A stretch of DNA of 64,000 bases from contig NZ_PTRA01000001.1 in the NCBI RefSeq assembly GCF_002943425.1, positions 1,984,001 to 2,048,000 of the forward strand, written 5' to 3'. Under the pieces are notes generated by a model. The model was given only the letters and a program-made list of their open reading frames with translations. It did no database searches and was not told where the DNA came from. Made by a program: the position numbers and the translations under genes. Every line of letters starts with the position of its first letter. The stretch's first letter is position 1. Source of the stretch: Siphonobacter curvatus (GTDB lineage: Bacteria > Bacteroidota > Bacteroidia > Cytophagales > Spirosomataceae). Shown in pieces: positions 35,978 through 43,204 of this stretch.

Positions 35978-36011
35978 TAGTCGATGCCAGCTAGCTAGCT
36001 GGCATCGACTA
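35978..36011 (+). terminator. 34-bp perfect palindrome (possible terminator)
   Basis: A fully symmetric inverted repeat (TAGTCGATGCCAGCTAGC, then its mirror) lies 20 bases after the glutaminase-family gene. Only a weak T-run (ATTTG) follows, so it may be a terminator or processing site. Confidence 0.55.
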
Positions 36012-36135
36012 TTTGTAACCAGTTGTCGGTTGCTAGTATCTTTCAGGAAGAACGATACGTACTATTGGTAGCCAGTAACTGGATACCTTAATTTTCTAGT
36101 CAATACAATACCATCCATCAAGCCAGCTAAACCTT

Positions 36136-37167
36136 ATGAAAAAACTACTCTTCTTTTGTTTGATCTCCCTGTACACCCAGGCTCAAACTTTCACAAATCC
36201 GTTACTGCCCTCGGGAGCCGATCCCTGGGCCTTGTACCATAAAGGGTATTACTACTACATGCACACCACCGGGCGGTCGCTCAAGCTCTGGAAAACCAAG
36301 ACCTTGCCCGAACTGAAAACAGCGGAAGGAAAAGTCATCTGGACTCCGCCCGCGACAGGTCCGTACTCGAAAGACATTTGGGCTCCCGAAATCCATTTTC
36401 TGGACGGAAAATGGTACGTCTATTTCACGGCGAATGATGGCAATAGCGGCGATAACCGACGCCTGTACGTACTCGAAAACAGTGCCTCCGATCCGCTGGA
36501 AGGCGAGTGGGTGATGAAAGGGAAACTCAGCGATGCGAGCGATCAATGGGCCATCGACGGATCGGTTTTTGAGCACAAAGGCAAGCGTTACCTGATCTGG
36601 TCGGGTTGGGATCACGTCAGTAAAACCGACGAAGTACAAAATATTTACATGGCCGCTCTTGAAAATCCCTGGACCGTATCCAGCGAACGGGTACTGATTT
36701 CAACGCCGACATTCGACTGGGAACGCTACTGGGACAATACGACGGCGGGGAAGCCCAGCCGGCCCGTATATGTTAATGAAGGACCGCAATTTCTCCGGCA
36801 CGGCTCGAAGATTTTCATTGTGTACTCGGCCAGCGGTTGCTGGACGAACACCTACGCCCTGGGCTTATTAACGGCACCTAGCGAGGCGGATCTGCTGGAT
36901 CCTAAAAGCTGGAAAAAGAGCGAAAAACCCGTCTTTCAACAATCGCTGGAAAAGCACGTGTACGGAACCGGTCATAACTCATTCTTTAAATCGCCCAACG
37001 GCAAAGAAGACTGGCTGTTGTACCACGCCAACTCCGGCTCGGATCAGGGTTGCGGAGGCAAGCGATCGCCGCGGGCTCAGAAAATTACCTGGAATCGGGC
37101 GGGAATGCCCGTCTTTGGTGAACCCGTTGCCGAAGGAGTACCGCTCCCGTATCCCGCTGGTAAATAG
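36136..37167 (+). CDS. GH43 family glycoside hydrolase (second)
   Basis: The 343-residue exported protein (signal MKKLLFFCLISLYTQAQ) is a second GH43. Catalytic base in LPSGADPW (Asp29), pKa modulator in AIDGSVF (Asp141) and acid in YVNEGPQFL (Glu215) are all in place, and KDIWAPEIHFLDGKWYVYFT is the usual strand pair. It is of the arabinofuranosidase type (a GH43 subfamily near 10/33) by recollection only. With the first GH43, GH5, SusCD and the glutaminase-family protein it points to arabinose-containing hemicellulose as the target. It has its own terminator at 37180-37220. Confidence 0.9.
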   Translation: MKKLLFFCLISLYTQAQTFTNPLLPSGADPWALYHKGYYYYMHTTGRSLKLWKTKTLPELKTAEGKVIWTPPATGPYSKDIWAPEIHFLDGKWYVYFTANDGNSGDNRRLYVLENSASDPLEGEWVMKGKLSDASDQWAIDGSVFEHKGKRYLIWSGWDHVSKTDEVQNIYMAALENPWTVSSERVLISTPTFDWERYWDNTTAGKPSRPVYVNEGPQFLRHGSKIFIVYSASGCWTNTYALGLLTAPSEADLLDPKSWKKSEKPVFQQSLEKHVYGTGHNSFFKSPNGKEDWLLYHANSGSDQGCGGKRSPRAQKITWNRAGMPVFGEPVAEGVPLPYPAGK

Positions 37168-37179
37168 ACTAGTATATCT

Positions 37180-37220
37180 AAAAAAGCGACGCTCCTGTTC
37201 AACGGGAGCGTCGCTTTTTT
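37180..37220 (+). terminator. Terminator after the second GH43 gene
   Basis: A 16-bp stem (AAAAAAGCGACGCTCC / GGGAGCGTCGCTTTTTT) with an 8-nt loop and T6. Confidence 0.9.
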
Positions 37221-37280
37221 GTAGGGTGTCCCCAATATTAGGGATTGATAAACAGACCACGGATCAGGCATTTTTACATC

Positions 37281-37304
37281 GTATTTCGACCCTAAACGAA
37301 ATAC
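37281..37304. promoter_or_regulatory. Inverted repeat upstream of S8 peptidase (operator candidate)
   Basis: GTATTTCG-N8-CGAAATAC, an 8-bp perfect inverted repeat, lies 52 bases before the protease ATG. No regulator gene is adjacent. Confidence 0.35.
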
Positions 37305-37355
37305 AGGGATACCGGCCCTGCTACCGGAAACGATCAACCTTCAACTTTTTTCACT

Positions 37356-38726
37356 ATGTCAGATTATCAAAAAAACGCAAAGCCGGACCAAGAGTTTACG
37401 GGTCGGTATCTGGTTATGTTTCCCGAAGGAACTGATACGCAGGCGGCCCTAGCGAGTTTAACCGAAACGATGGGACTGAAAGTAGCCCATTCAGCGGATT
37501 TTCCGGATGAACTTGTGCAGGACTCCGATTTTGAGAAAAACGAAGCGATTTACCTGGATCAGATTGGTGTAGCTGTGGTCAATGCCGTGCCCGATCAGTT
37601 GAATCGCCTGTCGCTAGCGGTTGCCGATGCCAGTCAGGCGGTACTGATTGAACCCGAGCGGGTCGTGTACGCCATCAACGAGTTGACCGGCGAATACCTC
37701 AAGGGATTCCGCGATGCCGTTGATACCTTACTGGAGCGTACCCAGCAAACGGAAAAATCCAACGGGGAAGCCTTTACGGCCGAACAGGAAGTACAGGCCA
37801 CAGGAGTGACCTGGGGTTTGCAGGCCGTACGGGGCGTGCCGTCACTATTGTACCGTAGTTACAATGGGAGCGGAATCAAGGTAGCCGTACTTGATACGGG
37901 CATGGACTTGCAGCACCCCGATTTTGTGGGACGCAACATCGTGACGGCTTCGTTTATTAACGGACAAACCGTTCAGGATGGCCACGGCCACGGTACCCAC
38001 TGCATTGGTACCGCCTGCGGACCACTCAACCCCTCAGACCCGAATATGCCCCGGTATGGTCTGGCGTACAAGGCCACCATTTACGCCGGAAAAGTGCTCA
38101 GCAATGAAGGGTACGGTGGCGATGCGGGTATTCTGGCGGGGATCAACTGGGCTTTGGCCAACAAATGCGAAGTCGTCAGTATGTCGCTGGGAGCAGGGAC
38201 GCAGACGCAAGGGTACTCGCAGATCTTTGAAAACGTAGCGGCTAACGTACTCGCCAAAGGCACCTTGATTGTAGCGGCGGCGGGTAACGACAGCAACCGG
38301 AGCAATGGCGTGTACAATGCGGTGAGCCACCCGGCGAATTGTCCTTCAATTCTAGCGGTAGGAGCCGTGGATAAAACCATGAAAATTGCCAATTTCTCGA
38401 ACCGGGGCAAGTACGCTCCGTACGGAAACGTGGATATCGTAGCTCCGGGCGTGGAGGTTTTCTCGTCTACCAAGATGCCGACGAAATACGCTACTTGGCA
38501 GGGTACGAGCATGGCAACACCCCACGTGGCGGGTATTGCGGCTTTCTATGCCCAGCAGAGCAAAGCGAATCGGGGCTATGCCTTGTGGAAGAAGCTGGTG
38601 AGTACGGCGAAACCACTATCCATTCCAACGACCGATGCCGGAGCTGGACTGGTACAGGGTCCGCTATCCCGCCTGATTCTGAAACCCTGGCCGCTGACGC
38701 TCAACGAAGAAGCATTGACCGACTAG
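37356..38726 (+). CDS. Subtilisin-like S8 family serine peptidase
   Basis: The 456-residue protein has the S8 catalytic triad: Asp180 (AVLDTGMD), His212 (GHGTHCIG), Ser385 (GTSMATPH) and the oxyanion Asn311 (AAAGNDSN). N-terminal residues 15-110 look like an I9-type prodomain (TGRYLVMFPEG...GVAVVNAVPDQLNRLSL...VLIEPERVVYAI). No N-terminal signal peptide or TM helix is seen (MSDYQKNAKPDQEF), so it would be cytoplasmic or exported by an unknown route. The neighbour downstream (39002-39205) looks like a separate I9-type inhibitor or propeptide. The terminator at 38749 lies between them. The prodomain suggests autoprocessing before activation. Confidence 0.9.
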   Translation: MSDYQKNAKPDQEFTGRYLVMFPEGTDTQAALASLTETMGLKVAHSADFPDELVQDSDFEKNEAIYLDQIGVAVVNAVPDQLNRLSLAVADASQAVLIEPERVVYAINELTGEYLKGFRDAVDTLLERTQQTEKSNGEAFTAEQEVQATGVTWGLQAVRGVPSLLYRSYNGSGIKVAVLDTGMDLQHPDFVGRNIVTASFINGQTVQDGHGHGTHCIGTACGPLNPSDPNMPRYGLAYKATIYAGKVLSNEGYGGDAGILAGINWALANKCEVVSMSLGAGTQTQGYSQIFENVAANVLAKGTLIVAAAGNDSNRSNGVYNAVSHPANCPSILAVGAVDKTMKIANFSNRGKYAPYGNVDIVAPGVEVFSSTKMPTKYATWQGTSMATPHVAGIAAFYAQQSKANRGYALWKKLVSTAKPLSIPTTDAGAGLVQGPLSRLILKPWPLTLNEEALTD

Positions 38727-38748
38727 CAATGGTGTGTTTTTTGTCTGT

Positions 38749-38783
38749 GTATAACCGCTCGGATGGGCGGTTATACCTTTTTT
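38749..38783 (+). terminator. Terminator after S8 peptidase
   Basis: A 10-bp perfect stem (GTATAACCGC / GCGGTTATAC) followed by CTTTTTT. Confidence 0.85.
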
Positions 38784-39001
38784 AGGTTTAAGGTTTGAAA
38801 GTTTTAGGTTTGAGAATGAGGCTTTAGATTTTAGTGTTGAGCGTAAGAAGTTTAGGTTTGAACGTGAGATAGGTTATGGACTATTAGGTTGCTTATGTCT
38901 TTTCAGGTTTGAATAAGAGTGACTACGAGGCGATGGGGTGGGTGTAGATTTAGGGACGGAAGAATAACGAGAGAGAAACCCTTTAAACGATTACTACGTC
39001 A
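38784..39001. other. Spacer with degenerate TAGGTTTGA motifs
   Basis: The gap between the terminator and the small inhibitor-like gene has several copies of (T)AGGTTTGA-like words (near 38786-38808, 38856 and 38910), which may be low-complexity drift. It must hold the promoter for the small gene. No gene is seen. Confidence 0.4.
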
Positions 39002-39205
39002 ATGAAAGAATACATTCTGTCCATCCAGCCCGGTCAGACCCAGGTACTGGAAGACGCCATTCAAAAGCTGAATGGTACTGTTACTCAAAAACTCAGTGAA
39101 ATTAACGTGTGGGTGGTAAGCCTCGATCCCCGTAACGCCGACGCCGTACGGCAGTTGGCGGGGGTAGCGGGTCTGGAGGAAAGTCGTAAGATTGATCTGG
39201 CTTAG
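39002..39205 (+). CDS. Small I9-like (subtilisin propeptide/inhibitor-type) protein
   Basis: The 67-residue cytoplasmic protein has the beta-alpha-beta-beta-alpha-beta pattern of the peptidase inhibitor I9 fold. The pieces are KEYILSIQPGQ, a helix around VLEDAIQKLNG, TVTQKLSEINVWVVSLDP and the helix RNADAVRQLAGVAGLEES. The I9 fold is the propeptide of subtilisins, and free copies act as inhibitors. It lies downstream of the S8 peptidase, so an inhibitor or chaperone role toward that protease is a reasonable inference. The stop codon overlaps that of the convergent Omp85-like gene by two bases. Recognition rests on pattern only. Confidence 0.65.
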   Translation: MKEYILSIQPGQTQVLEDAIQKLNGTVTQKLSEINVWVVSLDPRNADAVRQLAGVAGLEESRKIDLA

Positions 39206-40389
39206 AAAGCCTCGCCCGTCATGATGTAAAAGCCGGGCCCTTCGTTGGTCAGACCCATGTCCATTCGCAGGAAAATATCCTTTTTCGGGAAAAGTAAGTA
39301 CCGCAGTCCTACGCCACCCGTATAGCGGACGAGTTTGAAGTTGAGTTCGCCCAGCCGAGGGGCTACCATGCCCGCTGATGCAAAAACGGTTCCGCCAATA
39401 CGTCGGCTAAAGCTAAAAGGCAACCAGCGATGTTCTACCTGAGTGGCCAGGAGCTGGTCGTCGCGGTAGCGGCCCTGGTAATAGCCCCGCATGATCATAT
39501 CCCCACCCAGCAGTGACTTTAAGTTGAATGGCACGTTCCCCGACATGAAGCTTCCGTATACCTGCCAGGCAAATACGTTTCGTTGATTAAGGGGTCGATA
39601 CAGTCGGTTATCGAAAGTAATGCCAAAAAAGTTCTCGCTACTGCCCCAGGTTTTTCGGTAGGAAAGAAAACCCAGTTCCGTAAACAATCCCTTCCGTACG
39701 TTCAGTACATTATGCCGGTTATCGTAAACAACCCCCAGGCCCAAACCTACATTGGTTGACCCTTCCGCACCAAGCGGCAAGGGGTACGCCTGTCCTTCAC
39801 GGGGTTGCTGGAAATCAGCATTGTAGAGATGTTGAACATCTACCTGCGGTCCAACAAAAAAATTGGGTACCACTTTTCGCAGTAATCGTTGCCTCGCAAT
39901 CAGATACATGGCGTCCACAATGGCCGGATGATCACCGGGTGTATCCGGACCGTTGCCATAGTAGAGAAGCGGAAACCGCTGAAATCGCACGCGTCCCAGC
40001 AGAAACCATTTATCCTTGTCCCCGTAAATCGCGTTATCGAGCCAGATGCCATACTGAGCCTGTAGAGTCACGAAGGTAAAGGCCGTAATCTCACTCAGCC
40101 GATTCAGCGTATCGCCTTTGGCCTGATACAGATACATGGACGAAAACCCAATCTCTACGCTGGTTTCCGGAGCATACGCCAGCGTTGGATATAGCCGAAA
40201 GCTAGGTTTCCCCGGAGCCGTACTATCCGCAATGAGTTTGTTAAAGATCCGCCGGACCATCGAAGGGCGTTTCTCTTCCTGGGCCAGGGCTGGGCCTACT
40301 ACCAGCAATCCGGCCAAAACCAGTACTTGCCTATGGAACGACTGCCAATAGTTTAAAAAGCGAATCGGAGAGTTACACGAACGAAACAT
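39202..40389 (-). CDS. BamA/TamA-type outer-membrane beta-barrel protein
   Basis: The 395-residue protein has a signal peptide (hydrophobic segment VLVLAGLLVVGPALAQ after a long basic start) and a 16-strand Omp85-type barrel. Barrel-like strands include GLGLGVVYDNRHNVLNVRKG, RYRDDQLLATQVEHRWLPF, TVFASAGMVAPRLGEL and FKLVRYTGGVGLRYLLFP. The family motif (surface antigen D15; RGYY in IMRGYYQGRYRD) is present. No POTRA domains are encoded, so it is a short barrel-only member, as in many Bacteroidota. Role is probably protein insertion, or another use of the barrel; cargo is unknown. ATG at 40389. Confidence 0.8.
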   Translation of the reverse strand: MFRSCNSPIRFLNYWQSFHRQVLVLAGLLVVGPALAQEEKRPSMVRRIFNKLIADSTAPGKPSFRLYPTLAYAPETSVEIGFSSMYLYQAKGDTLNRLSEITAFTFVTLQAQYGIWLDNAIYGDKDKWFLLGRVRFQRFPLLYYGNGPDTPGDHPAIVDAMYLIARQRLLRKVVPNFFVGPQVDVQHLYNADFQQPREGQAYPLPLGAEGSTNVGLGLGVVYDNRHNVLNVRKGLFTELGFLSYRKTWGSSENFFGITFDNRLYRPLNQRNVFAWQVYGSFMSGNVPFNLKSLLGGDMIMRGYYQGRYRDDQLLATQVEHRWLPFSFSRRIGGTVFASAGMVAPRLGELNFKLVRYTGGVGLRYLLFPKKDIFLRMDMGLTNEGPGFYIMTGEAF

Positions 40390-40650
40390 ATACGAATAGA
40401 ACAGGGTATGGGCTAAAATGTTCTGGGGGAGAGGCTGCTTGAAGCCCCAGAATTCTTACGGGATTGTACGCTCAACCATTGGCTTCCTAGCTAAATTGGT
40501 TGTTAATTTGTAGGATTAAATAAAAACGAATTGACGGCAATACTTCTCACTTAATCATTCTGCGTAGCCCGAGCCACTGGCTCGCTCATACCCGGTCTTT
40601 GTACGTTGACAGGCCTGCTTCATCAGCCAACGCTTTTATTCTACACCCTA
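40390..40650. other. Promoter gap
   Basis: About 260 bases between divergent genes (Omp85-like and the glycosyltransferase). Nothing recognised except AT-rich parts near 40500. Confidence 0.3.
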
Positions 40651-41571
40651 ATGCATCATCCGTCTATTTCCATTATTCTTTTAAATTATAATACCAGTCA
40701 GCTTACCCTCCATTGCGTTGAATCGATTCGAAACCATACCCAGTGGCCGAACTACGAAATTGTGGTGGTTGATAATAACTCACGGTATGAAGATTACTTG
40801 AAGCTGGAACCGCTGCGGGATATTCCGAATCTGACCCTGGTACGTAGCCGGATCAATCTGGGTTTTTCGGGGGGAAATATGATGGGTGTACAGTACGCGG
40901 ATCCTGAAACCGACTATTACTATTTTTTAAATAATGATTGTCTGCTGCTGAATGATGTATGCACGATTCTGGCAACCTTCATGGAGCAACATCCCAACGC
41001 CGGTATCGTGGGAGCCCAGATGTTTAAGCCCAATCGGGAGCTGCGGTATTCCTTTGGGTATTTTCCTTCGTTGGGACTGAAATACCTCGGTCACGGCTTC
41101 ATGAAATGGTATCGTCCCGAGCAGCACCCGGCCCTTAAAGCCTATCAGGAGCCGCTGGAAGTACCCTTCATTATGGGCAGTACGCTATTCATCCGAGCAA
41201 CGGATTTTCGGGAAGTTAGTGGGTTTGACATTACTCATTTTCTCTACGTAGAAGAGGAGGATCTGGCCCGCAAAATGCACGCGATTGGCAAAGTGCTGTA
41301 TCTGGTACCCGAGGCGGAGTACATTCACCTGGAAGGGCAGAGCACGGCTCCCTGCTACGAGATTATTCGGGAGTATCACATTTCACTGTTTCATTATTTC
41401 CGTAAGCACCATTCGTACCCGGCTGTCGTACTTTTTCAGTTGTTTTACGCCTTCAAAAACGGCAAGAAGTTTTATAAACACCGGAATTTTAGCCGACTGG
41501 CTTTGTTTATACTCAAAGGCTGCCCCATGGGGGAGAGCCTGCGGTACCGACAGAAGATCAGCATTCAATAA
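40651..41571 (+). CDS. Family 2 glycosyltransferase
   Basis: The 306-residue protein starts at the ATG at 40651 (the TTG at 40606 is not favoured). GT2 signatures are the opening ISIILLNYNTSQLTLHCVESI, NYEIVVVDNNS, SRINLGFSGGNMMGV and FLNNDC (metal/donor-binding acidic motif), followed by EVSGFDITHFLYVEEEDLARKM (ED catalytic pair). It resembles rhamnosyl- or dTDP-sugar transferases (WbbL type). The C-terminal part (SLFHYFRKHHSYPAVVLFQLFYAFK) may be membrane-associated. It probably adds a sugar to lipopolysaccharide or capsule; the acceptor is not known. Confidence 0.9.
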   Translation: MHHPSISIILLNYNTSQLTLHCVESIRNHTQWPNYEIVVVDNNSRYEDYLKLEPLRDIPNLTLVRSRINLGFSGGNMMGVQYADPETDYYYFLNNDCLLLNDVCTILATFMEQHPNAGIVGAQMFKPNRELRYSFGYFPSLGLKYLGHGFMKWYRPEQHPALKAYQEPLEVPFIMGSTLFIRATDFREVSGFDITHFLYVEEEDLARKMHAIGKVLYLVPEAEYIHLEGQSTAPCYEIIREYHISLFHYFRKHHSYPAVVLFQLFYAFKNGKKFYKHRNFSRLALFILKGCPMGESLRYRQKISIQ

Positions 41572-41605
41572 AAAGAGGTACGGCCCCAAAGCCGTACCTC
41601 TTTTT
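41570..41605. terminator. Bidirectional terminator
   Basis: A 15-bp perfect stem (AAAAAGAGGTACGGC / GCCGTACCTCTTTTT) with a 6-nt loop lies between the convergent glycosyltransferase and DEAD-box genes. Confidence 0.9.
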
Positions 41606-41659
41606 ATTGAATGACCTATTTTATAACGCGTGAGCCGAAACGAAGCTCTTCTTTAACTC

Positions 41660-42931
41660 TTAACCCTGCGTTTTAGCCGGACCTGTTTTCTTTTTCTTGT
41701 TGAAGAAACGTTTGGGCTTTTCGGCGGAAGAAGACGTTTGCGGAGCGGTCGTTTTCTTCTTATTACCACGATCTTTTTTAGGATCCCAGAGCGGTGCAGG
41801 ACCAAGACCTAGCCCTTCGGTGATCGATCGTTTTTCGAGTTCTTTTTCCAGTAAGCGTTCAATGCGAACGACGCGATGCTGATCCTGATCGTTGATGAAC
41901 GTGATGGCCGTACCTTTAGCTGCGGCCCGAGCCGTACGTCCGATGCGGTGTACGTAATCTTCGGGATCGCGGGGAACGTCAAAATTTACTACGTGGCTCA
42001 GGTTATCAATGTCGATCCCCCGCGAAAGCACATCCGTAGCCACCAGAATTGGGAAGGCCCGATTCTTGAAATCCCGTAAAATGGTTTCGCGTTCGCCCTG
42101 CTCTGAATCGGAAGAAATGCCGCGGGCATCCCACTTCATTTTCTTCAAAGCCCGTACAATGACGTTCACTTCCGACTTGCGAGACGTGAAAAGCACCATA
42201 CTCGGGTTCTCGACCGACTGCATCAGATGAATCAGCAAGGGCACTTTTTGAGCATCCCCGGCTAGATAAAACTGCTGATCAATCCCTTCAGCGGGCTTGG
42301 ATACAGCCAGATTAATTTCTTCGGGCTGATGCATAATCCGGCGGGCCAGATCGCGAATTTTGGGTGGCATGGTAGCCGAGAACAGCAACGTTTGCCGTTG
42401 GGCGGGCAGGTGCTTGAGAATATTCATAATATCCCCGATAAAGCCCATATCCAGCATGCGGTCCGCTTCGTCCAGAATCAGCGTTTTGAGCTGATCGAAC
42501 TTCACGTATCCCAGTTGCAGGTGAGCAATCAGACGTCCGGGCGTAGCAATAATAACGTCGGCTCCCTGCGTCAGGGCTTTTTTCTGTTGCTCCCATTCGG
42601 GCCCTTTGTTACCTCCGTAAATAGCAATACTCGTCGCATCTACGTAATAGCCGAGGCCCTGCACTTGCTCATCTATTTGCTGGGCCAGTTCCCGCGTGGG
42701 AACCAGAATCAGCGTGCTGATTTGACCTTTGGGATAGTCCGGTACACGGTCAAGAATCGGAATCAGGTAAGCTCCGGTTTTACCTGTACCTGTTTGGGCA
42801 CAAGCCAGTAGATCACTACCTTTCAATATTTTGGGAATGGCCATTTCCTGGATCGGAGTAGCCTGGTGAAAATTCATGGAATCCACGGCATCGAGCGTGT
42901 CGTCGTGGAGATTAAATTCGTAGAAATGCAA
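41660..42931 (-). CDS. DEAD-box ATP-dependent RNA helicase
   Basis: The 423-residue helicase has Q-motif (FHQATPIQEMAIP), Walker A AQTGTGKT, PTRELA, DEAD (LDEADRM), SAT (FSATMP), RGID and HRIGRTAR. A basic tail of about 50 residues (KKDRGNKKKTT..., ending KRFFNKKKKTGPAKTQG) binds RNA, as in RhlE-type helicases. It unwinds RNA duplexes in cold adaptation, ribosome assembly or turnover. Its start is unusual. An in-frame TGA lies six bases upstream of the TTG at 42931, and homology (HFYEFNLHDD) begins at once, so a TTG start is required; the first ATG at codon 19 would remove the helix before the Q-motif. Confidence 0.93.
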   Translation of the reverse strand: MHFYEFNLHDDTLDAVDSMNFHQATPIQEMAIPKILKGSDLLACAQTGTGKTGAYLIPILDRVPDYPKGQISTLILVPTRELAQQIDEQVQGLGYYVDATSIAIYGGNKGPEWEQQKKALTQGADVIIATPGRLIAHLQLGYVKFDQLKTLILDEADRMLDMGFIGDIMNILKHLPAQRQTLLFSATMPPKIRDLARRIMHQPEEINLAVSKPAEGIDQQFYLAGDAQKVPLLIHLMQSVENPSMVLFTSRKSEVNVIVRALKKMKWDARGISSDSEQGERETILRDFKNRAFPILVATDVLSRGIDIDNLSHVVNFDVPRDPEDYVHRIGRTARAAAKGTAITFINDQDQHRVVRIERLLEKELEKRSITEGLGLGPAPLWDPKKDRGNKKKTTAPQTSSSAEKPKRFFNKKKKTGPAKTQG

Positions 42932-43155
42932 AGTTCAGAAAGTTATGGGTTATTCCAGAATCCAGCAGATGTAAATCTATAAATAGGCGTTATTACCGAT
43001 CAACACCGTAAACTAAAAAATATATACCCGATTTAGTATCGTTAAAGAAGCCGTTTTAACTAGAGGCCTTCGCTTGATTTGTACAAAGAAAGCAGAAACC
43101 CCGACGTTTGCAAACAATCCAAGGTGTGCTTGCTGGTTCTATTTGAAAATAACAA

Positions 43156-43187
43156 AAAAATCCCTGAGAAGAGTTCAGGGATTTTTT
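43156..43187 (-). terminator. clpB terminator
   Basis: Stem AAAAAATCCCTGA / TCAGGGATTTTTT with a 7-nt loop; on the minus strand a T-run follows. Confidence 0.85.
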
Positions 43188-43204
43188 GTCAATTTTTGCA
43201 GGCT

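Noticed and set aside
38784-38930. AGGTTTGA-like repeats considered as a CRISPR or regulatory array
   Set aside because: Copies are imperfect, irregularly spaced and short; no cas gene or regular spacers are present.
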